Of a stretch of DNA of 64,000 nucleotides, positions 11,327-23,259 are shown in pieces. Below the pieces are notes generated by a model. The model ran no database searches. It was not told the origin of the DNA and was given only the letters and a program-made list of their open reading frames with translations. The DNA is from Anaeramoeba flamelloides (lineage: Eukaryota > Metamonada > Anaeramoebidae), in assembly GCA_027625915.1 (NCBI GenBank), contig JANTQA010000021.1, positions 3,038,001-3,102,000 of the forward strand, read 5' to 3'. Position 1 is the first letter of the stretch, and each line of letters begins with the position of its first letter. The translations under genes and the position numbers were made by a program.

Positions 11327-12689
11327 TTAAAGTTCTTCTAATTCTTCAATTTGACTTTCTTTTTCATTTACAATTTCCATCTTTTCCATCTTTTCTTTAA
11401 TTTGTTTTTCAAGAATTTTCGTTGAACCAGATTTAAACATATATGGGAGTTTTTTTCTAAACTTTCTTTTACTATTTGTTGTATCAATGTTTCTAAAAAA
11501 TTCCATACTCTTATGTTTAATGACACACAAATCAACATTACCTCCCGAACCGAGATCATTTAAAATACCAGAGAGGATTGCTTGGTGTACCAAAGATTTG
11601 GCGTCCTCTTCACCCATTTTTGAATTATATCCTGTTTCAAGTACAGCCATGGCTGCTAAGGAACCACTTCCCATTGAAATGTAAGGCAGTGTGGATGTGC
11701 TCCCGTGTGGGTGGATCATATGGAGATGTGGGCCGGTGAAGTCAACACCTCCGAGGACAAGTGCTGCAGAGATATATCCATGGTATCTGAACAGAAAATT
11801 CTTTAATAATGTTAACGCTGTGCGCACCCTTGGAGATCTTCCTGTTGACAAACTTAGTAATTCTAATTGTAAAGAGATCATTCCTGTAAACGAAGAGTTA
11901 TTAAGAAGTGAATACGTGGAAATATTTTTGGTTTTGAATTCAACAAGAAAGAGAAAGTTGTATTTTTGTTTTTATTTTTGGTTTTTTTTTTATTTGTTTT
12001 TGTTATTTTTTTTTTGTTTTTTGATTTTGGTTTAGTTGATTGTTTTTGAAAGGAAAAGATTTCAGAGAGATAATTTTATTCAAGTTTTAATCAAAAAGGT
12101 GTTTTTTTTTCAAATATCAAAAAAAAAATTTGACGTTTTTGTTTCAAAAAGAAAAAAATTTCTTCTTCTTCGATCGAAAGTTAATAATAAAAAAAAAAAA
12201 AAGAAAGAAAATATTTCTTCTTACCAGTTGTGTTCTCAGTATCTGCTGCTGTACCTGCACCAGCGCACCAAATATAATCTGAAATTCTGTGAATTTTCTC
12301 ACAATTAGGATCAGCAACAATAGGTCCTTTTCATTGTTTGTTTATTTGTTATTGTTTTTGTTTGGTTTGCAATTTAAATTAAGCAACAAAAATTAAATGT
12401 TTTTTTTTAAGATTGTTTAAATTAAGAAGAAAAGAGAAAAAAAAAAAGAAACAAGAAATAAAGAATTAGTTAATCCACCAAACAACCCAGTTCCAATGAA
12501 ATAAAGAATTATTTGTGTTTTCTTACCACTAGTTGCCCTTGTGTCAGCTCCTAAAACAACACCATCAGAAAAAACAACACCAACAATTGTTGTTCCAGTT
12601 TTTGTTGTTTTTGGTACTTTGTAATTGTTTTTTTCAATTAATTCAACATTTCGTTGGTAAAGATCAAAATTAAAACCTCCTTTTTGCAT
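11327..12689 (-). CDS. PSMB7: 20S proteasome subunit beta-2 (PSMB7 type), three exons
   Basis: Exons are 12689-12527, 12326-12225 and 11883-11327. The introns are 200 and 341 nt, both with GTAAGA donors, AG acceptors and phase 1. Total coding length is 822 nt, giving 273 aa (about 277 in human). The propeptide ends KTG, exposing catalytic Thr33 (TTIVGVV), the N-terminal nucleophile after self-processing. Asp17 (ADTRAT) and Lys33 (NCEK) of the mature numbering are kept. [33 protein letters not shown] and [11 protein letters not shown] are hallmark beta-2 segments. By family it is the trypsin-like active subunit of the proteasome core. The tail is long and Lys/Glu-rich. The start is the first ATG of the conserved GGFNFD block. 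The gene looks intact. Confidence 0.95.
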
Positions 12690-13156
12690 TTAAAATAATT
12701 TCAAATAAAGATCCTTTTATTGGGTTTTAAATGGTAAAAAATGAATTTTGAAACTAAATTTTTCTGATTTTTTTTCTTCTCGATTGTTAAAATTCAGAAA
12801 GGAATTTTGATAATAATCAAAAATGAAATTGAAAAAGAGAGAATATACCAATAAACAATTTTGAATCTTGACTTGTTTAAAGCTGAGAATAAAGATATCT
12901 TCAAGAATTATATTTAATTTTTTGAATTCAGGTTAAAGTCACATACATCAAGAGTTCAAAATTTGACAATCCTTTATTGGTGGTATTCACTTCTTCTGAA
13001 TTTTGACGATTCCAAGTGTCAAAAATTTCGATCCACAAAGAAACCTCAGAAAATTAGAAAGTTTTTCATTGAGATCAAATTTTTTTTCCTATTTTTTGAA
13101 AAATGAAAATGTAATAAATTGAATTTATTTCTTAAAACTCAAGTGAATATAACTGT

Positions 13157-13601
13157 TTGGGAAAAAAAGTAAAACAATGAAAAAAGTGAAACATGGTTTT
13201 TAATCGAAAACCTTAAGAAAACCTGAAAAAAAAAAAAGTAAAACCAATTAAAAGAAGAAACCAATTAACATCAAATAATAATCCATTAAATTATTTTCAA
13301 TGAAACCAACAAATACAATTTAAATTTACCTTTTTGTCAAAATAGTAGGAGTGGTTTTGGGAGATCTTAAAAATAGTCAAACTTTTAAACAAATTTTTAA
13401 ATAATCGATCAATCAAAGAAAAATCCCATACTAAAAGATAGTATTAAAATATTAATCATGGTGTTGGGTCATCCATTTTGTCTTTAATCAATTATTTTTT
13501 CTTTTATTAATTGATTTTACTTTTCATTTTCAGGTTCTCCACAGGCTACCAATTAAAAACTGTGTTTTACTTTTTTTCCCTGTTTCACTTTTTTTTCCCA
13601 A
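13157..13601. repeat. Foldback element, about 110-bp imperfect arms
   Basis: The left arm (TGGGAAAAAAAGTAAAAC, AAAGTGAAACATGG, AACCTGAAAA, AAGTAAAACCAATTAA) is mirrored by the right arm ending ...GTTTCACTTTTTTTTCCCA, with TTAATTGATTTTACTTTTC, TTTTCAGGTT and GTTTTACTTTTTTTCCC in the expected inverted order. It has no frame. It lies about 470 bp upstream of the proteasome gene start. Confidence 0.6.
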
Positions 13602-14236
13602 TAGTAATGAAAAATAATTTTTTGAAATAGAAAAAAATATTGTCAAGGCTAAATTCCTCATCAAAAACTAACTAAGATGTGAGATGATTGATTTTTCATA
13701 ATCAACAATCAATAATCGAGGATATTTTTAGAAAAAAAAGTCAAAGAGAAATACTCAATTTCCAATTTGAATGATAGTGAAATACAAATTTTAAAAACAA
13801 CTATGTTAGTTTTGTGGAATTCGCCCTTTGGTACTGTTTTTGAGATCTTGAAGATTTTTTTTTTTCAGTTAATTCTATTCTCAAATGCATTTATATTTTT
13901 ATCTCAAGATTGTTACAAAATCCTTATTTGTTAAATACCGAGGGTTAACATATTAACCACAAATTATATTAAAAAGAATTAAATTGATTGTTCGTTTTTT
14001 TAAATACTTCACTTTAAATTGAAGAAATTTAAGAATTTGGAAATTTAAAAGAAGAAAAAGTTATTTTATTTTTTATTTTTTTTTTTTTTGATATTGGTAA
14101 TCTAGTAAAACTTTTTTTTGTGAATTGAAATATTATGTGATTTATTACTATTATTTATTTTTTTTTCAACCAAAAGAAGTATAATTTCACAATATACCTT
14201 TTAATAAACTCCACGTTTTAATTCTAGACCAAACAC

Positions 14237-14261
14237 TATATATATATATATATATATATAT
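14237..14261. repeat. (TA)12 microsatellite
   Basis: Uninterrupted TA dinucleotides in intergenic DNA, with no associated feature. Confidence 0.9.
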
Positions 14262-16298
14262 TTAAAGGATTTATATAATTTTATTTAATTAACCTATTTA
14301 TTTGTATTTGTAAGATCTTTGATTTTCTACGTGAATTATTTTTTGAAAAAAAAAAAAAAAAAAAAAAAATAAAAAAAGAAAACCAAAAATTTAATAAATA
14401 AAAACAAAATTTAGGTTTTAATCTCATTATTAAAAGAGTTATTTTGGGAATAATATATGCTAAAACCCGAAAAAAGATCATCAAATAACATTATCAATGA
14501 AAATAAAATTTTCATTAAATATTTATTATAATACAACACCCTTTACAACTAAACGATAAATTGGAAATTTTATACCAAAATTTCAATTTTGTACTAAAAA
14601 ATATCTCATTGACCACCGTTTATAAATTCTTCTTTATTTTTAACAGAAATTAAAACAATAATTTAGACTCAAAATTGTTATTTTTATATAATATATTAAT
14701 CTAATAATTATTTTGTTTTTTTGATCATCTATTCTTTTTGATAGTTTCAAAAACTTAAAATTTCAAGAAAAATTGTTTTTTTTTATTTCAAATTGGTAAT
14801 GAATTATTTTTTATTTATTTAATAGTCAATTATGTGTTACTAATTTAGACTTTGATAAATATTAAAACTCTATTTCTTTCCAAAAATTATTTTCTCAATT
14901 AAAGCCCACAAAAAAAGATTATCGAAAAAAATTCCAATTTAGTACAAATAGAAACTTCATATTATCTATTGTACATCCACTAAAAAAATTCCTATTAAAT
15001 AATATTCATAGTTTAGATAGTTTCAACATGATAATTATTGGTTTCTCAGAAAAATTTATTTTAAAAAAATCTCAATGGTTGACTATTAAATACAATGAAC
15101 AAATCTGACTATTATTTGTTTTATCTACTTAAAACCAAGAAATTTATTTTTTTATCATATTTAAAATAAACTTATAGATAATAGTTCACTTTTAAATCAA
15201 AAACAGGAAAAAAAAAATGAAAATTTAAAAAAATACAACAAATTTTTCAATTTTTTGGTTTTGGTTCTAAATTTTTTAATGGTTCTCATATTCGAAAAAA
15301 GAGAATTAAACAATAATAACAACAACTTGTTGTCATATAATAGGCTTTATTCTTTTTTAGTAACCCCTTAAAATTATTCTTATTTTTCAAGTTTTTGTAT
15401 TTGAAATAAATTTACTACATTTTTTCATTTCATTTTCCATTTTTTAGTTGTTTTTTCAAAGAAATAGATTCAAAATTAAATTTTCATTTTGCTTTGGAAT
15501 TTTTGTTTGTATGTAGACATAACTTAGAAACCGAAATAAAAAAAAATCAAGTTGTAATTTGATCCCATTTAAATTTCAAATAAAAGTCAAAATATCAGAC
15601 AATATTGGTGTTTTATTCAAATTATTAATACTAATTATCATGCTAAATGTCAACATTAATTGGATATCTTATTAAATTTCAAATTTGATCAAATTTCAGA
15701 ATTGGTTAAATTGAATTTGTTTGGATTTTTGAACAGTTTCTTGATTCTTTTTATACGCACAAAAGTTTTTAATTCTTTTTTTAAGATTGTGTGTGTGAGG
15801 AGTAAAAATCAAAAAGTTTTTTTTAAAATTGGTAGTATTTTATGACTTAAATTGTAGAGAATCCAAAATCTTGATACTCCCAATACTAAATATTATTAAA
15901 AATTTGTTTGAAACCCAATTATAACAACCTAGGTTACATGGAATATTTTTTTGAGAGCGTAAAAGAAATGACAAAAATCTATTTGGTCTCTAAATTTTAA
16001 TTTATTTTCAAAAAGCTAGTCATAATATGTTTAGATACCAGCCAAAAGTTTCCCAAACTTATCCATAAAATACCTTGTCTTTCCCTAACATACTGAAAAA
16101 TGAGTTTTTAAAACCCTAAATGTTAATAGATTTCAAAAATTATCCAATAATTTAAAAAAATTGAGAATTTGTCCAATTTGAAAAGTAATACTTTTCCCAT
16201 TTAAAACAAATACAAGACAATTTTTCAATTTGTTCCCTAAAATAATTAACAAACTTATCATTTTTTTTACTTTTTTTCCCTCGAAAAAATCAAAACAC

Positions 16299-18948
16299 AT
16301 GAAGGCAAAAAATATAAAAAACCAAAAAGTATTATATTATGTAAAAGCAATCAAAAACTGGAACAAACAAGACAATGAAGAAATATCATTTGAAAAAGGG
16401 GACAAAATCGCAATATTATTTGACTCTGAATCCTGGTGGTATGGTTATGTTGTGAATTCAAACAACCCCAAACCTGGTTTCTTTCCCAATATGTAATACT
16501 TTTTCAATTTCAATCTTATCTTTTTTTAAAAAAAAAAACAAAAAAGAAAAAAATGAACAAAATTGGTTCTCAACGAACTGTGATCCATTTTAATGATTTG
16601 AAACAAAAATTACCTTGGCTTGGGTTTCCCTTTTCTTTGAAAAAAATTTTATTTTTTAATCACGAGGTTTAAACAGTTTATTTTGATTCCAGTTGTTTTA
16701 AAAAGGATCTAGGAAACAATTAAAAAACCTAACTTGAATCGTTTTTTGATCTGTCTTTCAAAACTTTGATCTTTATTCTGTCTTCGTTTCTCAACAACTC
16801 TATTCGATCTTTTACATTTAATTAAATAGAGTTGTTCAAAAAATCCCCGAAAAGAAAACAAACAACCAAGTTTCCAAAATCAAAAAAATCGTCAAGGATA
16901 ACGAAAGCAGCATTAACTTTAATTCAGATGATGAAGATGAAATTCAAATTGGTGTTGAGTTTAATGAAAACGAAAAAACATCTGAGATATCTTTATCCAC
17001 TTCAAGCGAAACCTCTGAAGACTTACCTTTAAATATGTTACCACTAACTGTTGAAAATTTACGAAAAATGAACGAATTTGAATCTGATAAAAAAGAAAAG
17101 AATAAAAAAAAAGATAAACAAGAACAGAATTTTACAAACTCACTTTTTTCAAGCCACAAACAAAAAGAAAAAACAATACAAAAAGAAAAAACAAGACAAA
17201 AAGAAAATACAAGACAAAAAGAAAAAACAAGACAAAAAGAAAAAACAAGACAAAAAGAAAAAATAAGACAAAAAGTACGAAGAAAAGAAAAGGAAATAGA
17301 AATTGGAATAGAAACAGAAATCGAAAAAAAAAGAAATAAGAGTAAAAAAAAAACAAAAAAAATACCACCACCAAAACCAAAAAAAAAACCAAAAGATTTT
17401 AAAAGAACAATCCAACAGCCAAATAACAACCACTATCGGAGTAACAAAAAAACTGACAAAAATAAACAACAAGAAAAAAGTTATTTAGAGAATTTGGAAT
17501 ATGTCGCAAAGCAAAAAAAAAAACAAAATCAAAAGCAAAAACAATTTCAAAAACCAAGACAAACTCAAAAACAAAAAAAAAACCAAAACCAAAACCAAAA
17601 ACAAAAATCTAGAGAAAAGGAAAAACAAAAAGAAAAGGAAAGAGAAATTGCTGGCTATGATGAAATCTTTTTAAAATCGAATTTCACTTGGAAAGAAAAT
17701 GTAACCAAAGAAATAAATAAATATGAAATCTTGCCCGATCCTAAGAAAAAAAAAAAACAATTTTTAATTAAATGTATTAAGGGGCCAAATAAAGAAAGAA
17801 TAGAGAGTATTCATAAGATCGATGATTTTAAACAATTGAGAGAGTTGTTGACCAAATATGAGCCACTTTCAATACCAATCCTTAACATTGGTGAAAAGGA
17901 CACCCAAATCAATGAAATTGTTGAATATTTCATTAATAGCCTATCCAGACACCCAATTCTTCGGAACACAAAGGAATTTGAAAAGTTTTTAGAAAGTAAA
18001 ACACCTAAAGAGTGGAAAAATTCAATAAAAAAGATGCCACAAAAAATTACGAGATTTAATTTTTTTGAAAATTTCGAAACAAAATTAAATACAAACAAAT
18101 TAGAAAGCAACTATCAAAAATCATTAATGGACTTTAAACGATATTTAAACTCTTTAGAAAAAAATATTAAAACCATTAAAAATGATTGGAATGGCTTACA
18201 TAACAGAATGAACGATCTTGGCCATTCATATTCCAATTTAGCAAAATCCTTTGATCGGTTTAGTGGCTTTGGTGGTGTTGAATGGAGAGATCCAACTGAC
18301 ATCGTACATGAAACCGAACTTGATTCCTTAAAAATTTCCACTTCTTTAGTGAGTTTAACCGGGTTTATGAAAAGAACGAGTTCAACATATAATGATGATA
18401 ACAGCAACATCATCAAAACTAACAATACAAACAACAACAGCAACAACAAAGGCAGCAGCAGCAAAAATAACAACAACAACAGCAGCAGCAGTAGTAACAG
18501 AATTAATGACGGCAGCTTCAATAATAATGGGGAATCTTCGAAAAAAATTATAAATTCAAATTTAAATAAAATACTTTTTGACATTTCCTCAACAAATGAA
18601 TCATTAAATAGATTTTCTCATCTCCAATCCCAAGAAATAGCACAGCAGAATATTTATTTAAAAGTTCAAAATAATAAAGATACCAATAAAATTCAAACCG
18701 AATTTCAAAAATTAAATAAATTACAAAAAGATTCAAATATCTTTGAATTATCCATGATCGCGGAATCTGAATTATTTAAAAGAAATACTTTAAAAAATTT
18801 AAAAAATACCATGACAAATTATTTGAAACATCAAATTGATTTAAATCACCAATTTTCTACAGAATTAAGAGATATATATAACCTAGTTTCGAGTGCTAAA
18901 ATCGAATCCGGGGTTTATTATATTGAGAAAAATAATGAAGAAAATTAA
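16299..18948 (+). CDS. SH3-PX-BAR sorting nexin, SNX9-like, two exons
   Basis: Exon 1 is 16299-16492 and exon 2 is 16830-18948. The 337 nt intron (GTAATA...ATAG, phase 2) falls exactly at the end of the SH3 domain; the product is about 770 aa. The SH3 domain (residues about 12-68) shows EEISFEKGDKIAIL, WWYG and GFFPNIV. A Lys/Gln/Glu-rich linker follows, with repeated RQKEK/TRQKEK units. The PX-like domain (about 345-462) includes SIPILNIG, LSRHPILRNTKEFEKFL and PKEWKNS, which closely tracks the SNX9 segment RHPVISESEVFQQFL...EKEWK. A BAR-like helical region (about 470-765) is interrupted by a Ser/Asn tract encoded at 18390-18540. By family this would bind phosphoinositides and curved membrane in endocytosis. 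The canonical RRYxxF site of PX is replaced by HKIDDF, so 3-phosphoinositide binding may be altered. The ATG used precedes KAKNIKNQK. Confidence 0.8.
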
Positions 18949-21214
18949 TAAATAGAAAAAATAATAAAATTTGTCAAATTTTTTTATTTTTATTTTTATT
19001 TTAAAACTATTTTTTATATTTTTAGATTTTTCTTAAAAAATGTTTTATATCAACTTTGAATAAATCCAATGAACCAATAATTTAATTGTAGGATATTAAA
19101 AACAATCATTTTGATTTTCGATATCAGGATTAATTCAATAATAATTTTTTTTTTTTTTTTTTTCATTTTATTATTTTTATTAAAGCTTTTATTTTATTAT
19201 TATTAAAACTTAATTTTAATCCTTATTCAAAGTTTTGTGCTGACCAAACTTTAATTTTTGAAAAAAAAAAAAAAAACACAACATTTGGATTAATTATTTG
19301 AACAAAATAAGATTAACAACATATTGCCCATGAAAAGTTTAATAATAATTAGAGGATTTGCCGATATCTTTTTCAAGTCACAACAAAGTTTCAAAAATCT
19401 CGATTATCTTTATCAAATCACAATATTGTAGAAAATCACAATATTTCAGAAAACTGCGATAATTAATAATATCACAAAAAAATCAAACAAATCGTAATTT
19501 TCGATAAAATCATGATAATTCTTAAAAAATTTTGATTAATGAAAAAATATCAAAATAAAAATTAAATCACGAAATAATAGTTGATGGCTTTTATGCTTAT
19601 TCAATAATATTTTTTGTAAAGGAAAAATTTTGTTTGATCAAAAAACAATAACAGAAAAAAAAAAAGTTATTCTTTTTAAAAAAAACAAGGAAGATGCTTG
19701 ATTCAATCAAGGATAAGATTAAAGAGTTTTATTGTGTTTTCATTTGATTTGGTTGACAAACCGATCGATCCTTTAGATCAACAACAATAAGAACTAAAGA
19801 GAATTAAATATTTTCTTAGCTAATCTCGGAGCTTTAAATTGAGTTGGAAAAAGAGCTTCTAAAACAACCAACAACTTATCTGATCTTTAAAGAATGTGTT
19901 CCTTGGGTTAAAACATTTTCAATATTCTCAGAAAGCTAAAAGATTCGAATAACTTTTCAAAACCTTTCACAAAAACCTAGCTACATTATCACCAATAATT
20001 AAGATTTTTTGTGTAATTGTTTTCTTCTTCTTATTCTTCTTCACTTATCTCTGTATTAGACAGAAAATAAAACCTGGGGTTTCAGGTTTTTGTTTAACTG
20101 AAGACCAATTAATAGCAAAATTACTTTTTCTTCTTTTTGATTATTTAACTTTGAAGATGTTATCTTCATTTAAAAAAAAACATTTTTCTTTTATATTTCT
20201 TTACATTGTTGAAATCGATGATTATTGATTTGATCTCTGAATTAACAAAAAGCTTTTACTTTTGTAAAAAAAAATGAAAACAAAAACATTTTTTTTTCCA
20301 CTAGAAACAAACTCATTCAGTTTATGAAAGTTTTATATCTTTCATACCTTTCAAATACTCAGAGTCAATTTACAATACTTTGAAACAATTTCTAACCCTT
20401 TTTAAAGAGGAAAGGTATTATCAAAGTGTTTTTTTTTTTAAATTCTTTGGATTTTTTGGAAGTGCAATTATCAAAAAAATAATTTTCTATATTTTCTCTA
20501 TAATTTTACATTTTATCTGATAATGTGGGTTATCATGATTTTATGATTTTTCAGAATCAAGTAGAAATAATAGTGATTTTGATAGATTATCGCGATATGA
20601 TTCTTAATACTGTGATAATATATTCCCTCATCAAAACCTCTTTTTATTATCTCTATATTTTATTAATCAAAAAATTAATAATAAATAATACAAATAAAAA
20701 ATTATCTGTATTATATTTTTGTGTAAACAAAAAAAATATTGGTATATTTTTTGTAATTCTACTAATTAATTTTGATTAATCAAAGATTTATACTTTGGAA
20801 AAACTAATTTTATTTGAGTTCATTCTGGTTTTGACAAAATATTAACTTAATACCACTCATCTGAAATTATTTTTTTTTGATCTATTGACAATATCCAAAC
20901 AAATTGAAAAAAAAAAATAATCATTATATAAAAATTATCAATCAGTTTATTTTAAGACAAATAACATTCGGATCTTATATTAGTATATAAAAAACACAAA
21001 AAATAAAAATAAATTAAACTATTTTTCATAAATTTTGACTCACTTTATAATGTTAATGGGAGTTGTTTTGAGGGTTTATTCCAGTATTCTTAACAAAAAA
21101 AATTTTCAAATTTTTGGATCAGAATCATTTTTTTTAATTTTGTAAATTTTTGTTTTTATTTTTCTTTTTCTTTTTCATTTTTTGTAAATTTTTCTTTTTT
21201 TTTCTTTTTATTTT

Positions 21215-21216
<2 letters not shown>

Positions 21217-21251
<35 letters not shown>
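21217..21251. repeat. Poly(T) tract of 35
   Basis: A pure T run following a TTTTTC-rich stretch, ending in TAAAAAGATC. Its length is likely unreliable in assembly. Confidence 0.8.
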
Positions 21252-21258
<7 letters not shown>

Positions 21259-21419
21259 TCCTGTGGAAAAAAAAAAAAAGTTCTTCGAAAAGACAAATAA
21301 TCACTCACAAAATTTAGACCATGTAATGTCTTTGAAAATGAATTTAATTATTCATAAAAAATCTTATTGTTCAACTTTTTTTCAGTGAAAGTTCAGTAAT
21401 AAAAAATGGGTAATGCTCA

Positions 21420-21616
21420 TTTCAAAAATTGTGACTCACTTTTTTTTAGTTTTTGGTTTTATTTTTTCTTATTTTTAAATATCAGGCTTTTATAGATTTA
21501 GAATGACTTAAAAGAGAATTACAAATCGTATTTAGTTATTAATTGTTCTTGAATACTAAAGGATAAATTTTTTTTTTTCAATTTATTATTTCAGGTGAGT
21601 CACAATTTTTGAAAAA
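21420..21616. repeat. Small foldback, 22-bp arms
   Basis: TTTCAAAAATTGTGACTCAC at the left is mirrored by GTGAGTCACAATTTTTGAAA at the right, about 197 bp overall. A related TTTTGACTCACTTT motif lies nearby at about 21036. Probably a short MITE. Confidence 0.6.
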
Positions 21617-23093
21617 GAGTTTAATTTCAGATTTTACCAAGGGGTAAAAATATGGATTTTAAAGAAGTTATAATTTAATGTTTATTAAGGGGTTATGTAT
21701 ATTTTCGCATTTTTTTCTAATATTTTTAATTAATCAACCGATGAATTTTTTTTATATAATTGATTTGATATTTTCATCACTTTTTAGGAAGATTGGGAAA
21801 TATTCTTCTAATGAAAAAAAAAAATGATTTAGAGTTATTGAACAATTATTTGAGATAAACTTAAACAAAAAAATACCTATTAAAAAAGTAACATTAAACC
21901 ATTTCTAATCCCCCCCAATAATGTTAAATTATTCAAATCCAAGAAAAAAAACGTATGAAAAAAATAAATTTCCAAAAAAAGTATCTTAATTTATAATTTT
22001 TTTGTGTTTGAAATTTCTTTGATATTCTTTACTTTGGAATTCAAACCGAATATAAATCATAAAAATAGAGATGGATATTGTGTTTTAAATCTTACAATTT
22101 GGTTTTATTTAACAAAAAAATATTTTTTTTACTTTATGTAGAAACAAAAAAATCTTAATATTTTTTTACTTATTTTCAACAAATCGTATTTTAATAGGAT
22201 TTTTTACTGTAAAAAAAAGTTTCTCTAAATTAAAAAAACTGACTTTTGTTAAAAAAAAATATTTATCTTATATAAGGTGATTATCGGTGAAAAAACCTCA
22301 TTTTGCAACAATCAACAATTTACATTAAATTATCCCACTTAAATTTGAAAAATTATTTTACCCAAACTTGTGAAAAACCAATTGATAGTCTGAAAACGAA
22401 CTTAATTAAAACACATTATCTTAAATTTATTAGAAATAGCGGTATACTAAAATCTGTATAACACAGAACTACATAATTATCTATTTTTTAAAAAATTTCA
22501 TTTTGGAAACAATTCAAATAAAAAAATTACAATAAAAAATAAATAGATAATAAAATAGAAGAAATAAAAAAAGATAAAATCGAAAAATATATTTTTATCA
22601 TGAAGAAAAAAACAAATTATAAAAATACACTAACAATAAAAAAATAATTTATAATTTAAAAAAGGATTATATTAAATATAATTATTATTTCTCCAAAATT
22701 ATTTTATTGTTTAAAAAAATCCCAAAGCCAGAAAATGGATAGTGAGAAGTACCTTAAAACCTGGAATAAACTACAGAGTATATATGTTTTTTTATTTATT
22801 TTCTTTTTTTTTTTTACATATTTTAAACCCAAAGAAAAATAAAAAAGAAATTAAATCAGATTAATTACAGATATAATTACATTTTGCCTTTGTTTTATAT
22901 TCTATTCAATAAAAAATCAATAAGTGAGAAAACAAGAATCCCCAAGCAACAATTATGTCTATTTAATATATTAAAAAAAAAAAAAATAAAAACTATGCAT
23001 TTAATATTTCTCATTTATAAATTTATAATAAAAAAAAAATTAATAAAGAATTGAAGTATTAATCTTGAATACGAAAATCTTGTTTAATAATCA

Positions 23094-23096
<3 letters not shown>

Positions 23097-23125
<29 letters not shown>
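23097..23125. repeat. (TA)14 microsatellite
   Basis: A TA run about 135 bp beyond the 3' end of the armadillo gene. Confidence 0.9.
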
Positions 23126-23128
<3 letters not shown>

Positions 23129-23259
23129 TGAAAAAGTAAAATCAATTTTGTTTTATTTTTATTTCTAAAAAAAATTATATGTATAAAATATTTAAATAAT
23201 AATCATAATTACAAATAAATTGCAAATATAAAATTAATAAAAAAAATGAATGAATATTA

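Larger units (their letters stand above)
12690..16298. other. AT-rich intergenic DNA between divergent genes
   Basis: This lies between the divergently transcribed proteasome beta-2 and sorting-nexin genes, so both promoters should be here. It holds a foldback (13157-13601) and a (TA)12 run (14237-14261). A 61-codon frame at 15660 lacks an ATG and looks like chance. No other structure was recognised. Confidence 0.5.
18949..23259. other. AT-rich intergenic DNA between convergent gene ends
   Basis: The region separates the 3' ends of the sorting-nexin and armadillo genes. It holds a diverged inverted-repeat pair (about 19430-19520 against 20520-20620, sharing CACAATATT and GCGATAAT), a 35-base T run, a small foldback at 21420-21616 and a TA run at 23097-23125. 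No gene was recognised. Confidence 0.5.

Noticed and set aside
13817-13828. GGAATTCGCCCTT, identical to a TA-cloning vector junction
   Set aside because: Only about 12-13 bases match and both sides continue as ordinary AT-rich genomic sequence, so chance is more likely than contamination.
17132-17472. Two minus-strand Phe/Leu-rich frames resembling membrane proteins
   Set aside because: They are antisense to the Lys/Gln-rich linker of the sorting nexin; the hydrophobicity is an artefact of AAA/AAG codons.
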